A stretch of 64,000 bases of DNA from Brevibacillus gelatini (GCF_003710935.1 NZ_RHHS01000028.1:1-64000), one strand, 5' to 3'; shown: positions 6,529 through 15,090, counted from the first letter of the stretch. Notes: generated from the sequence alone by a model not told the origin. Translations and numbers: made by a program.

Positions 6529-8787
6529 TTGAGTGGGAAAACCGGAACATTAGTCCGTTATAAGTTTCGGCAACCGAACAACGACTTCATTGTTGCCATT
6601 CTTAAGCAAGACGATGGCGAAGAAATTACCATCATCGGGACTATTTATGGGGTTGAGCCAAACGAGAAAATCACAGTATACGGCGATTGGTTCAAACATC
6701 CCCAGTTTGGCGATCAGTACCGTGTCGAGCGTTGGGAACGTCCGATTCCGAAAAGCAAGGAACAGGTAATTGCTTTCCTTTCATCGTCCTTGGTGAAAGG
6801 CTGCGGGGAGAAAAGAGCCAAGCAGATTGTTGATGTCCTGGGTGAGAACGCATTAGATATTATCATGAAAGAAGGAGAAGCTTGCTTGCTGCCGATCCGT
6901 GGAATTGGTCAGCAAAAGGCATCTTCTATTGTCTCCAGTGTCCGGGCATCGTTTGAGGTTCAACAGATCATGATGGAGCTGTCACAGTACGGGATAAGTA
7001 CAAGTATTGTCGTGAAAGCCTACAAAGAGTTTGGCTCCAACACGTTGGACATTATCAAGCGGAATCCGTACCAGCTCACCAAACTGGATCTCATCGGTTT
7101 TCTTAAGGCGGACGAAATCGCAAAAAGAATAGGCATCATGCCCAATTCGATGTTCCGGATTGAATCCTGTGTGGATTATGTTCTGAAAAAGATGTGCTTC
7201 GATTTTGGCCATTGCTTCATTCCAGAAGCAGAGTTGATCGATGAGGTTCTGAAGGTTCTCAACCACAACACGGACGTTCACATTACGCGGGACGAGGTAG
7301 AACAGGGGATCTTTCAACTAGAGGAAAACGGTCGCCTCATCATTGAGGAAGAGGGAGTCTATCCTCCTTTTTTGTATCGCTCCGAAAAGAGACTGGCCCA
7401 ACTCCTGCTCAAATTTATGCGCAGCGGCAGTAACAACGTAAACATGGCTACTATCGATACTGCCATCAAAGACTACCAGGTTCGTTCCAAAATCGTATTG
7501 GCAGAAGGACAACGTGAGGCGATCCGGAAGTTGTTCACGGAAAACCTGTTGATCTTAACCGGTGGTCCAGGATGCGGGAAAACCGCAAGCGTAAAAGCCG
7601 TCATTGATGTGTATCAACGGCTTAACCCAGTGGCAAGTATTGCTTTGGCTGCACCGACAGGACGGGCCAGCCGCAAACTGACGGAGGTAACCGGACTAGA
7701 TGCGGCCACCATTCACAGACTCATTAACTTCCGACCAGGCGAAGAGCCAGAATTCAACGAAAGCAATCCGCTTGAAGCAGATTTACTTATCGTCGATGAA
7801 ATATCCATGATGGACATACAGCTGGCCGATCTGTTGTTTAGAGCGATCAACCCGAACAAAACGAAAGTACTACTGGTAGGGGATCAGGATCAGCTCCCTT
7901 CCGTGAACCCAGGAAATGTACTAAAAGATATGTTGGACGCTGGCGTTCCGCACGTGCGGCTCACAGAAGTCTTTCGCCAGGCGCAAAACAGCCAGATTGT
8001 TACCAATGCTCACCGGATCAATAAAGGCGAGTCAATTGTCATTGATCCAGCGAAACAAGACTTTTACTTCATCCAGCGGGAAAAGCCGGAAGAGATCGCT
8101 GCAACGATTCGGAACAGCGTCGTGAGGTTTACGCAGCTTGGATACACCGCTGCAGATATTCTTGTCCTCAGTCCCATGAAAAAGGGACCGATCGGAACAG
8201 AAGAGCTGAATCGTGTGCTCCAGGAAACCCTCAATCCCTCTGCCCCCAATAAGGAAGAAATCGTGGTCGGGAAAACAGTCTTTCGAGTCGGGGACAAGAT
8301 CATACAGACCAAGAACAACTACACAAAAGAGGTTTTCAACGGCGATATCGGTACAATAGATCGGATTGATTACCTGCTGGACAAAGAAGGGCACGTAACG
8401 GAAGAGAAAGGTCTGCATTGCACGATCAACGGCCAAGCGATGACATACACAAAGGAAGAATTACATGAGCTTCAACTGGCCTATAGTATCACCATACACA
8501 AGTCGCAGGGAGGGCAGGCTCCCATCGTCATCATACCGGTATCGACCAGTCATTACATCATGCTTGCGAGAAATCTCATTTACACGGGAATCACCCGAGC
8601 CGAATCCAAAGTAGTCTTGGTGGGAATCAAAAAAGCCTTGCAGATTGCGATTAAGAACAACAAGATTGTGGCACGTAATACGAGACTAACCAAACGAATC
8701 GTTGAGGACATTCAGTTATATGGACTGAACAAGGCAGCCCCGACTCTTCCTAATTGGGAGGAGAGAAGGGCTGTTGATTTTTCCTAG
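6529..8787 (+). CDS. recD2: RecD2-like superfamily 1 DNA helicase
   Basis: About 752 residues. An OB-like N-terminus and helix-hairpin-helix repeats (around residues 80-210) precede the SF1 motor: Walker A GGPGCGKT near 345, Walker B DEIS near 422, GDQDQLP near 450, and the C-terminal TIHKSQGGQ and YTGITRAE motifs near 652 and 683. This is the RecD2 architecture: a 5'-3' helicase not bound to RecBC. I chose TTG 6529 because GAGGAGGTG lies just upstream; a GTG at 6505 precedes that site. In an ICE it may help unwind or process element DNA. The host probably has its own recD2, so this would be a second, element-borne copy (inference). Confidence 0.9.
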   Translation: MSGKTGTLVRYKFRQPNNDFIVAILKQDDGEEITIIGTIYGVEPNEKITVYGDWFKHPQFGDQYRVERWERPIPKSKEQVIAFLSSSLVKGCGEKRAKQIVDVLGENALDIIMKEGEACLLPIRGIGQQKASSIVSSVRASFEVQQIMMELSQYGISTSIVVKAYKEFGSNTLDIIKRNPYQLTKLDLIGFLKADEIAKRIGIMPNSMFRIESCVDYVLKKMCFDFGHCFIPEAELIDEVLKVLNHNTDVHITRDEVEQGIFQLEENGRLIIEEEGVYPPFLYRSEKRLAQLLLKFMRSGSNNVNMATIDTAIKDYQVRSKIVLAEGQREAIRKLFTENLLILTGGPGCGKTASVKAVIDVYQRLNPVASIALAAPTGRASRKLTEVTGLDAATIHRLINFRPGEEPEFNESNPLEADLLIVDEISMMDIQLADLLFRAINPNKTKVLLVGDQDQLPSVNPGNVLKDMLDAGVPHVRLTEVFRQAQNSQIVTNAHRINKGESIVIDPAKQDFYFIQREKPEEIAATIRNSVVRFTQLGYTAADILVLSPMKKGPIGTEELNRVLQETLNPSAPNKEEIVVGKTVFRVGDKIIQTKNNYTKEVFNGDIGTIDRIDYLLDKEGHVTEEKGLHCTINGQAMTYTKEELHELQLAYSITIHKSQGGQAPIVIIPVSTSHYIMLARNLIYTGITRAESKVVLVGIKKALQIAIKNNKIVARNTRLTKRIVEDIQLYGLNKAAPTLPNWEERRAVDFS

Positions 8788-8829
8788 CTTATAAAGCTTG
8801 GGATGCCATTCATTACAAGAGAAAGTGGG

Positions 8830-9045
8830 TTAACTTGGATACCGCCGGCCAGCATTGCCGAACAACTCAAAGACGTGCCGGTAGAGTCGAACTTGCATGT
8901 CCGGGAAAACGAAGGCTACTTCGCCGGGATTCAGCTCTAGCCGGTCATCCTGCTCGATCACAAACGGGATGTCCATAGCGGCCAGGGCCTCACGAAGGTA
9001 GCTGACCTCAGACCAAGGGACCGGATAGTAAAACGACTTTTCCAT
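8830..9045 (-). CDS. unknown 71-residue protein
   Basis: Good AAGGAG site before the ATG on the minus strand, and a plausible globular composition rich in aromatic residues (FYYPVPWSEVSYLREAL). Convergent with the helicase gene. No family recognised. Confidence 0.6.
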   Translation of the reverse strand: MEKSFYYPVPWSEVSYLREALAAMDIPFVIEQDDRLELNPGEVAFVFPDMQVRLYRHVFELFGNAGRRYPS

Positions 9046-9152
9046 ACGATCACGCTCCTTGTGGTGAGCGTAGCATACCGGGTTGGGACAAAAAAGAAGC
9101 CCCCGCGCAGGGAGCCAAAGATGGTGTTGTCGAGAAAATTATACTACAGACA

Positions 9153-9322
9153 ATGACGATCACGGTCCCAGTGGGAAAAGAGCCCGCCATGGTCCTGGTG
9201 GATCCGAAACAAGGGAAAGCCAAGATCGTACCACTGGTGCCACACGGCGAAACCGTGGTAAAATCAAGTCAAGTCAGGGAAAGATTGCAAAGGTGGACTA
9301 TCGGGAAAGTGAGCTATTCTAA
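9153..9322 (+). pseudogene. XtrA/YqaO-like gene broken by a 5-base duplication
   Basis: Reading from ATG 9153 gives a typical XtrA/YqaO core (AMVLVDPKQGKAKIV..HGETVV). After KSSQ the expected family ending (GKIAKVDY..ELF) continues in a different frame, to the stop at 9322. The junction carries a tandem 5-base repeat, CAAGT CAAGT; removing one copy joins both halves in one frame. XtrA-like proteins are small, poorly understood phage/ICE proteins. The start is uncertain, because the frame stays open upstream without a good ribosome site. Confidence 0.6.
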
Positions 9323-9337
9323 CAGAAAGGATTCACT

Positions 9338-9544
9338 ATGAGTAAGGGAAGAATTATATTTGGTTTACTCTGTTCCATATGGATGTTTTTTGCTGGAGCC
9401 ATTAGTCTCTACTTATCATTGGAATCCGGCGGTCAAACAATAGGAATTCCTTACTTTTTACCAATTGTTCTTTTTATCGGTGGCATCTGTAACAGTAGTT
9501 ACTTTGTATTGAAATACCGACAATTACTGCGAAACAAGAATTAG
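9338..9544 (+). CDS. small membrane protein, two helices
   Basis: 68 residues with two hydrophobic segments (about 5-28 and 40-60) and a basic C-terminus. GAAAGGA lies 7 bases before the ATG. No family recognised. Confidence 0.6.
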   Translation: MSKGRIIFGLLCSIWMFFAGAISLYLSLESGGQTIGIPYFLPIVLFIGGICNSSYFVLKYRQLLRNKN

Positions 9545-9634
9545 CTTGATACCGAGATACGGGAGGGCGTCAGATTCATACCTCAGCGGGTATGTTCTGG
9601 CATCCTCTTTTAGATTGGATACGCGCTGTGTGCA

Positions 9635-9776
9635 TTGAGCGAAATGGGATGAGAATGCTATGTGCTAGCGCACGGAGAAAGTATTTTCTTACGAGGATAT
9701 CGCAAAAATGTTCGGGATCACAAAAAGCAGTGATGCAACGCATACAATGTGCAAGCGAAAATATGCGAGCGACTGA
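9635..9776 (+). pseudogene. remnant of a sigma-70 region 4-like HTH protein
   Basis: Two frames together resemble the end of a phage/ICE sigma-like factor: an LSE..EC-YVLAHGE segment from 9635 with an in-frame TGA at 9650, then after a frame change near 9686 the helix-turn-helix SYEDIAKMFGITKSS and a basic tail CKRKYASD ending at 9774-9776. No intact frame or ribosome site supports it. It fills much of the 295-base gap between two small membrane protein genes. Confidence 0.4.
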
Positions 9777-9839
9777 TGAACAGCTTATTCCTTATGGGAT
9801 AAGTTGTTTTTGTCGATATAAGGGGTGGAAGGTGATCTC

Positions 9840-10028
9840 ATGTCATTAGATTTAAGTGCAAATGCGCCGTGGATAACGACTGCGGCGGTTAAGTTTGGGG
9901 TGTTTGCGATAGGGCTTGCTGTTGCCCTGGCGCTAGTAAACACGCTGGCGCCAAGGTGGACGCGGGGGATTTTGAGCGCCGCCGTCATGTTGGGAGGAAT
10001 CTACCTGTTTGCTATCTGGCTGAGCTGA
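9840..10028 (+). CDS. small membrane protein, two helices
   Basis: 62 residues, two hydrophobic helices (about 13-36 and 43-61) joined by a short basic loop (APRWTRG). AAGGTGAT precedes ATG 9840. Small two-helix proteins of this kind are common in ICE transfer regions, but no specific family is recognised. A strong terminator follows. Confidence 0.6.
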   Translation: MSLDLSANAPWITTAAVKFGVFAIGLAVALALVNTLAPRWTRGILSAAVMLGGIYLFAIWLS

Positions 10029-10103
10029 ACCGGACTTTTTTTGTCACACGAAAGCCACCTATAAGTGAAGGGAGCTTTTTCTTTCGCGAGAACCCCTTCC
10101 AAA

Positions 10104-10130
10104 CCGCCCGGTTTCCCGGGCGGATTTTTA
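10104..10130 (+). terminator. strong intrinsic terminator
   Basis: Perfect 8-bp stem CCGCCCGG-TTTC-CCGGGCGG followed by ATTTTTA. It ends the block of small genes and faces the minus-strand gene at 10135. Confidence 0.85.
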
Positions 10131-10134
10131 ACTA

Positions 10135-10326
10135 CTAGCTGCCGAATCTAATAAAGAAAAACAGAAATGCTACTGAAAAAGAAATTAATGTCGCCAATTG
10201 TTTGTTGATTCGTGGAAAAAGAATTACGATGCCGAACATGGTCACAATTAAAGGAACAAGAGTCCAAAGAGCAAAAGTTATTAGGCCTCCAACCAATTTG
10301 TCAGTAAATAGTTGAATTTCTGGCAT
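10135..10326 (-). CDS. small membrane protein, two helices
   Basis: 63 residues from ATG 10326 (AAAGGAG 9 bases upstream); the longer open frame upstream lacks a ribosome site. Two hydrophobic segments, about 10-35 and 42-60. Convergent with the preceding block. No family recognised. Confidence 0.55.
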   Translation of the reverse strand: MPEIQLFTDKLVGGLITFALWTLVPLIVTMFGIVILFPRINKQLATLISFSVAFLFFFIRFGS

Positions 10327-10470
10327 ATTGTCACTCTCCTTTGTTTTTTCTATCGGCAAAAACAGAATGGGTTTTGATTGCGGGAAAACATTGTCGACTA
10401 AGTGCGCAAGATCATCAATCAGTGACAAGCATTTGCCCTTAAGTGTAATTGATGGAGGGAGGTTTGTTTA

Positions 10471-10758
10471 ATGAATAAAGTGAAATTAAGATATGCTATT
10501 TTAAAAGAGATTTATAACGGAAACACAACACTAACCGAAGCCGATCTATGTGTGGGTAGAGAAGAGTTTGATGAAGCAGTAAACTTTCTTTCAAGAGAGG
10601 GATATTTAACTGGTATTATATGGGCAGATGACAGACCTCATTTACCCAAAATAGGTCTTGTTCTAACCGAAAAAGGCGAAAAATATCTTGAAGAAAATAG
10701 TGTATTAGCTAAAACATATAAAGGCTTAAAAGAAATCAGAGAATGGATAAAATTTTAG
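10471..10758 (+). CDS. YjcQ-family winged-helix protein
   Basis: 95 residues matching the YjcQ pattern along its length: KLRYAILKEI at the start, EEFDEAVNFLSREGYLTGI, then LTEKGEKYLEENS and AKTYKGLKEIREWIK at the end. The fold is winged-helix-like and the family is common in Firmicute phages and ICEs; function is unknown. GGAGGG ribosome site. Followed by its own terminator. Confidence 0.85.
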   Translation: MNKVKLRYAILKEIYNGNTTLTEADLCVGREEFDEAVNFLSREGYLTGIIWADDRPHLPKIGLVLTEKGEKYLEENSVLAKTYKGLKEIREWIKF

Positions 10759-10779
10759 CACCCACGCGGTGCTTTTTCT
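10757..10779 (+). terminator. terminator of the YjcQ gene
   Basis: AGCACC-CACGC-GGTGCT stem overlapping the stop codon, then five T. Confidence 0.8.
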
Positions 10780-10842
10780 TTTGCTATGCATTACCATCTC
10801 TATCACGTTTGTTGATTGCTACAATGCTTATAGGTGATGGGG

Positions 10843-11715
10843 ATGTTTCAAGAAGTAATGCTGCTTGAACAACGAGAAAAACCGTTTAACGACCCTAATT
10901 TCATATACGAGCCGAAGATTGACGGTCACAGATTGCAACTAAACTTTACCGACGGGAAGACAACCTTGTTTACCCGACATAATAACGATTGTACGCGCCA
11001 ATATCCTGAGTTACATCATATTGAGGTTGACGGAGACGTAGTCCTCGATGGTGAGGTTTGCTGTATAAACCCCGAAACCGGAGCAATCGACTTTGAGTTA
11101 GTGATGAGTAGATTTCAGATCAAAGACCCGGCCAAGGTAGCTACAGCGATGAAGAAGCTGCCTGTATCCTATGTTGTTTTCGATATCCTGTTTTACAACG
11201 GACAGGACTTGCGCGGGCTACCACTGATGAAACGGAAGAAAATACTGCATAATGTGCTGCCGGATACGTTGCAGATACACAAGATACCGTTCATCGAAAA
11301 AGACGGAATCTCCCTGTTCAACGAGATTAAGAAGCTGGACATGGAGGGGATAGTCGCCAAGCGTAAGGATAGCTTGTACATCGGCAAACGATCTTCCGAC
11401 TGGATAAAGGTGAGCAACTACCAGTACACAGATGTGTATCTCACCGGATACCGGAAAGGAGAATTTGGTTGGCTGGCGTCAGTCATGGAAATGGACGGCA
11501 AACTTAGACCAGTCTGAGTGATTGAATTAGGAGTGCCGCCAGTACACAAGCAGGCGTTTTACGGCGTCTGTGAGCAACTGGTTACTGGTGAGGACAAGGA
11601 GTGTGTCTATTTGGAACCAAGATTGCAGGCAACGGTGAAGTTCCGGAACTGGACAAAGGCGGGACTGTTACGGTCGCCGGTGTTCGTTGATTTCGTAATA
11701 CAGAAAGCAGGTTGA
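10843..11715 (+). pseudogene. ATP-dependent DNA ligase interrupted by in-frame TGA
   Basis: Adenylation-domain ligase of the small LigB/LigC/phage kind. The nucleotide-binding lysine is K25 in EPKIDGHRL (motif I), followed by VVLDGEV (motif III) and DMEGIVAKR (motif IV). Near the C-terminus SDWIKV (motif V) leads to the OB part. A TGA at 11515-11517 splits the gene; the same frame continues at once with GTG ATT GAA (11518) through the OB-fold remainder to 11715. The family would expect a glycine or similar residue there (..RPV-x-VIELG..). The N-terminal part alone keeps motifs I-V. AGGTGATGGGG precedes ATG 10843. No Ku gene is nearby. It could be a recent nonsense mutation or a readthrough site. 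Confidence 0.75.
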
Positions 11716-11720
11716 TCATG

Positions 11721-11749
11721 AGTCATCCGTTTTATAGGGTGGCTTTTTT
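11721..11749 (+). terminator. terminator after the ligase region
   Basis: AGTCATCC/GGGTGGCT stem with three G-T pairs and six T following. Confidence 0.6.
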
Positions 11750-11773
11750 GTTTCGGGAGGTGGGTGACGTGTA

Positions 11774-11959
11774 GTGCGGCAATTTGTAGACCCGGATACC
11801 GGGGAAGTGTTTTTCAAGGAACAAATTCTGCGTCGCCCTGACGAGATCGTCAAGGTGTTCAGGCCTGCCGGTCGCAGCGCAAAATTTGTGAAGATCAAAG
11901 CCAGCCAGAAGGCGAAGAGACGGCTCAGAAAACTGGCACTCGTCGAGCTGTTTTTTTGA
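11774..11959 (+). CDS. small basic unknown protein
   Basis: 61 residues, GTG start with GGGAGGTGGG somewhat far upstream. Strongly basic second half (KIKASQKAKRRLRKLA). No family recognised; it could bind nucleic acid, but this rests on charge alone. Confidence 0.5.
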   Translation: MRQFVDPDTGEVFFKEQILRRPDEIVKVFRPAGRSAKFVKIKASQKAKRRLRKLALVELFF

Positions 11960-12011
11960 TGAAGGTGGTATGGAGAATAAAACAATAAGAACCATAAGAA
12001 AGGAGGAAAGA

Positions 12012-12041
12012 AAAAGGGACTAGATGCAGCTAGTCCCTTTT
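12012..12041 (+). promoter_or_regulatory. 12-bp hairpin between ribosome site and primase start
   Basis: Perfect stem AAAAGGGACTAG/CTAGTCCCTTTT with a 6-base loop that holds an ATG. An AAAGGAGG site lies just before it (11999-12006) and the primase ATG just after (12052). Folding would bring site and start closer; alternatively it is a weak terminator (four T). Confidence 0.6.
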
Positions 12042-12051
12042 GAATCTCGAT

Positions 12052-14151
12052 ATGAACACAAACAAATTATACCAACTTTATGTGTATTTGGTCAACCATT
12101 CCTTTGTTCGTATCAGTGATGTTGCAGATGTTTTTGCAGTTCACAGAGCTACCGTTTGGAGGAATATACGGAAACTTGAAATTGCCAATCTGATCCAGAC
12201 ACAACGGACATGTGAAGGGGTCAAAATCGAAAAGGTGGGTGAGTGGCGGCAGGATGCTACCCAGGTTAAAGTAGTCCCAAGAAAAGCACGGGACAGTAAT
12301 GTTGCATCCAAGACTGTCCTTAAAGAAAAGATTAGGATTCAGGAGGTGGGGGGCAGAGGAAACGCCAGAACGGAACAGGTCGTTCCTAATGTTGCAATGG
12401 AAATGGAAAGCAATGTTGCATTTGTCCCCAGCTGCAATTGCGTGGACAAAGCAGGCAATGTTGCATCCCAAGAACCGGCTGCTGCTAATGTAAGTTATAT
12501 AAAGAATCATATAGTACCCCAGTTGGTTACGCGCGCGCGTGTGAATCCTGCAACATTGGTCAATCAGCAGTCGGGGGCCACGGCTCTAAAACCAATTGAT
12601 TGTGAAAAGGGGGAAATCACGGCGGTCTCTCTCGCGAGTGCATTGATTTTACCCTCGAAAGTTTCCACGGACCGAGTTCGAGCTGCTGCAACATGGATAC
12701 GAGAATGGATTGACCTCCCGGTATATTTCCGTCATCTTGGGATTACGGTTCAAAGAGAAAACCGGTCGGGTGAACATCCTTGCTTGTGCCCGCTACATGG
12801 GGATACCGAACCAAGTATGTATGCCAACAGCGAAAAAGGCATCTGGTACTGCCATGCCTGCTCCATTTCTGGCGATGCTGCGGAAATGGTCCGACACATG
12901 TACGGTATGCGTTTTGGAGATGCGGTACGGAAGGTGCTTAAGGACGTAAGACAGCTATTGTTCAAAGGCGAAACCCGAGTGCTTTTAGCAATACCAGGGG
13001 AGGCTTATCGGGCTTGGATTGATTTGGGAAAATACAAGAGACCCCGCAACCAATCTTCGCGTAAGCAGAAGACGACTACTGTTTCAAATAAACTTCTCAA
13101 AATGCAACGATGGGAGCTGGCGCATAAGTATGCTGCCGATCTTTGTCTCTCCCAAGATGCCAAGAACTATCTAAGAGAAAGGGGATTGGATGCTAATACC
13201 ATCCGAACGTATGGCATTGGATGGGATCAGAAGACCAACAGTATCGTATTCTCCAACCGAGACGCAGTAACAGGGGATGTGCTTGGGTTTACGTACAGAT
13301 CCATTGCACCCACTTCCAAAAAACGATATCGCAATACTCCTGACGACAGCCTCTTTCAAAAAGGGGCTGTTTTGTTTGGCCTTTATGAAGTGCTAAAAGA
13401 GGCAAAACGCAGCAAGACACTTTATTTGGTAGAGGGGGGATTTGATGCAATCTTAATGCGCCAAGAGCTTCGGGTACCAGCTGCGGCCATGCAAGCTTCA
13501 CATCTATCAATCGAACAAGCGTGCCTGATAGAACGGGTTGTTGGGAAAGATGTGAAGATTTACGTTGTCCGAGATAATGACGAGGCGGGCGGAAAAGGGG
13601 TTGAACTGACCAAAAAAACGTTACAGAGTAAGGGTTTCGATTATGAGGTGTTGAGACCGAAGAATGTTTTTAAGGATATTGCCGAGCAACTTCAAACTGA
13701 AAAACAAGAGAGGATGAGGAAAATGGGCAAAATCAATACCATGAAAGATTTGCTGGGGAAACTCCCATTATCGGTAACTGTTCAGAAGGTGAATCAAATC
13801 CTCGAAAATATAGAGCCGAGCGTTTTATCTGCTGATGAGCGATTGGAATATCATCTGCTGAACAGAGTAACAGAACACTTGGAAGCAGCTTTGTATGATC
13901 TTAGCTATTTGAACAAGAAGGTTACCGCTCAGGGACGTTTGTACAAAAACAGCAGCGGCAGATATGCCATCAATGAGGATCATTACTTCACCTGCGGAGA
14001 GACCATCGAAATATTGGTGAACGAAGAAGAGGACGGTGGATATTGGGTACGAACCAGGATTGAACATAATGGGGAAGACTATTATGCGGTAGATCGGCCA
14101 AAGATCAGACTCCGAGGTACGATGGCGAGAGTTCGATATCTGCAAGGATGA
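12052..14151 (+). CDS. HTH-primase-DUF5348 fusion protein
   Basis: About 699 residues. Order: N-terminal winged helix-turn-helix (about 1-60, DVFAVHRATVWRNIRKLE); a linker rich in repeated NVA motifs (about 85-210); DnaG-type CHC2 zinc ribbon near 240-275 (CPLHGDTEPS..YCHACSISGDA); a TOPRIM catalytic domain with VEGGFDA near 458 and VRDNDEAG near 505; a C-terminal DUF5348 domain near 630-699 (TCGETIEIL..YYAVDRP). It probably makes RNA primers for element replication or for the complementary strand after transfer. The HTH could tether it to an origin. The start is taken at ATG 12052; TTG 12040 lies inside the hairpin. Confidence 0.88.
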   Translation: MNTNKLYQLYVYLVNHSFVRISDVADVFAVHRATVWRNIRKLEIANLIQTQRTCEGVKIEKVGEWRQDATQVKVVPRKARDSNVASKTVLKEKIRIQEVGGRGNARTEQVVPNVAMEMESNVAFVPSCNCVDKAGNVASQEPAAANVSYIKNHIVPQLVTRARVNPATLVNQQSGATALKPIDCEKGEITAVSLASALILPSKVSTDRVRAAATWIREWIDLPVYFRHLGITVQRENRSGEHPCLCPLHGDTEPSMYANSEKGIWYCHACSISGDAAEMVRHMYGMRFGDAVRKVLKDVRQLLFKGETRVLLAIPGEAYRAWIDLGKYKRPRNQSSRKQKTTTVSNKLLKMQRWELAHKYAADLCLSQDAKNYLRERGLDANTIRTYGIGWDQKTNSIVFSNRDAVTGDVLGFTYRSIAPTSKKRYRNTPDDSLFQKGAVLFGLYEVLKEAKRSKTLYLVEGGFDAILMRQELRVPAAAMQASHLSIEQACLIERVVGKDVKIYVVRDNDEAGGKGVELTKKTLQSKGFDYEVLRPKNVFKDIAEQLQTEKQERMRKMGKINTMKDLLGKLPLSVTVQKVNQILENIEPSVLSADERLEYHLLNRVTEHLEAALYDLSYLNKKVTAQGRLYKNSSGRYAINEDHYFTCGETIEILVNEEEDGGYWVRTRIEHNGEDYYAVDRPKIRLRGTMARVRYLQG

Positions 14152-14172
14152 AAAAAGGATGGTGCAGACAAG

Positions 14173-14607
14173 ATGTATACAGGTTGCTTTGACATTACCC
14201 GAAACAAGAAGAATTTGTATGCTATTGCGTGGTTAATTTCTCCAGAAGGAGAAAGGGTGTGGCAATTTCAAGAGCGTGTTGAAGGGCTTGATCGGAACGA
14301 GGCGTACTATCATGCGCTCCAGGTGTTGCTTGAAGAAATACTCGCCCGTGGCATTACAGCGGTAAAGTTACTCGGTACAAATTCCCTTGTCATGAAACAG
14401 GCAAGTGGCCAATGGCAGGCCAAAAAAGCACGTCTGTTCAACTATTGTGTAAAGGTAAGAAGCATACTTGCAAATCTTCAACATTTTCGGTTTGAGCGGT
14501 TGGATCGAGAGCAGCAGGAAGAGGAACAGGGGATGTTATTCGATTCTGTTACTCGTGTAGGAGGGGGAAATGAGGCGGAACAATTTGTCATGGTGAGTTT
14601 CTGGTAA
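14173..14607 (+). CDS. RNase HI-like protein, probably inactive
   Basis: 144 residues with the RNase HI/RVT_3 outline: CFDI near residue 7, a helix with YYHALQVLLEEI near 46, then VKLLGTNSLVMKQASG near 64, where active members have a DS.LV pattern. The catalytic Asp of the third position is Asn here, so activity is doubtful. It could still bind RNA-DNA hybrids. Follows the primase gene by 22 bases, consistent with a replication role. Assignment is by pattern only. Confidence 0.55.
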   Translation: MYTGCFDITRNKKNLYAIAWLISPEGERVWQFQERVEGLDRNEAYYHALQVLLEEILARGITAVKLLGTNSLVMKQASGQWQAKKARLFNYCVKVRSILANLQHFRFERLDREQQEEEQGMLFDSVTRVGGGNEAEQFVMVSFW

Positions 14608-14649
14608 ATTGGTACTTGAAAACATTCCCATGATGATTTATGCTATGTA

Positions 14650-14674
14650 TTGACAATATGAAAGTGCTTGAATT
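14650..14674 (+). promoter_or_regulatory. 25-base motif, first of two copies
   Basis: Begins TTGACAATA and ends AAGTGCTTGAATT; only two bases differ from 32526-32550. A TTATAC/TATACG stretch follows 17-18 bases after TTGACA, so a promoter for the gene at 14769 is possible. See the finding on the repeated motif. Confidence 0.5.
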
Positions 14675-14768
14675 ATACGCACATTCGGAATCGCTTGGAA
14701 AAGCGATATTTTTATTCCTTTCGTCGCTTAAAATATCCATTTTTGTATGATGATTGGGGGTTTTGTGG

Positions 14769-15029
14769 TTGAAATTAATACCCGTTACCTTACGTGACTT
14801 TCCGTATCTACAGCCGGTGGAGTGGACGTTCAAGAAAAAGGGGTATCGAGGAAAGGTTACATTTCGCCGTGATACCCAAACTTACGTTATTGAGATTGAA
14901 TCTCCAAAAAAGTATCGTTCATTGGATGACGGAAAGGAATTCACATCACTTGAGGAAGCAAGAAAAGCGGCAGAATCCAAAATTGACATGTTCGATACCG
15001 TATTTGGTCGGTTACTAGCTTTGAAGTAA
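14769..15029 (+). CDS. unknown 86-residue protein
   Basis: TTG start with GGGGG upstream. Basic beta-rich first half (YRGKVTFRRDTQTYVIEIE) and a helical second half (SLEEARKAAESKIDMFD). Resembles small single-domain proteins of mobile elements but no family is recognised. A terminator follows directly. Confidence 0.6.
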   Translation: MKLIPVTLRDFPYLQPVEWTFKKKGYRGKVTFRRDTQTYVIEIESPKKYRSLDDGKEFTSLEEARKAAESKIDMFDTVFGRLLALK

Positions 15030-15030
15030 G

Positions 15031-15055
15031 AGGCCCTGTTGCAAAGGGCTTTTTG
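15031..15055 (+). terminator. terminator
   Basis: AGGCCCT/AGGGCTT stem with a 7-base loop and TTTTT, straight after the stop codon at 15029. Confidence 0.75.
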
Positions 15056-15090
15056 TTTTGGGCACGTTTTGTGAAAGGAGGATTAAATTG

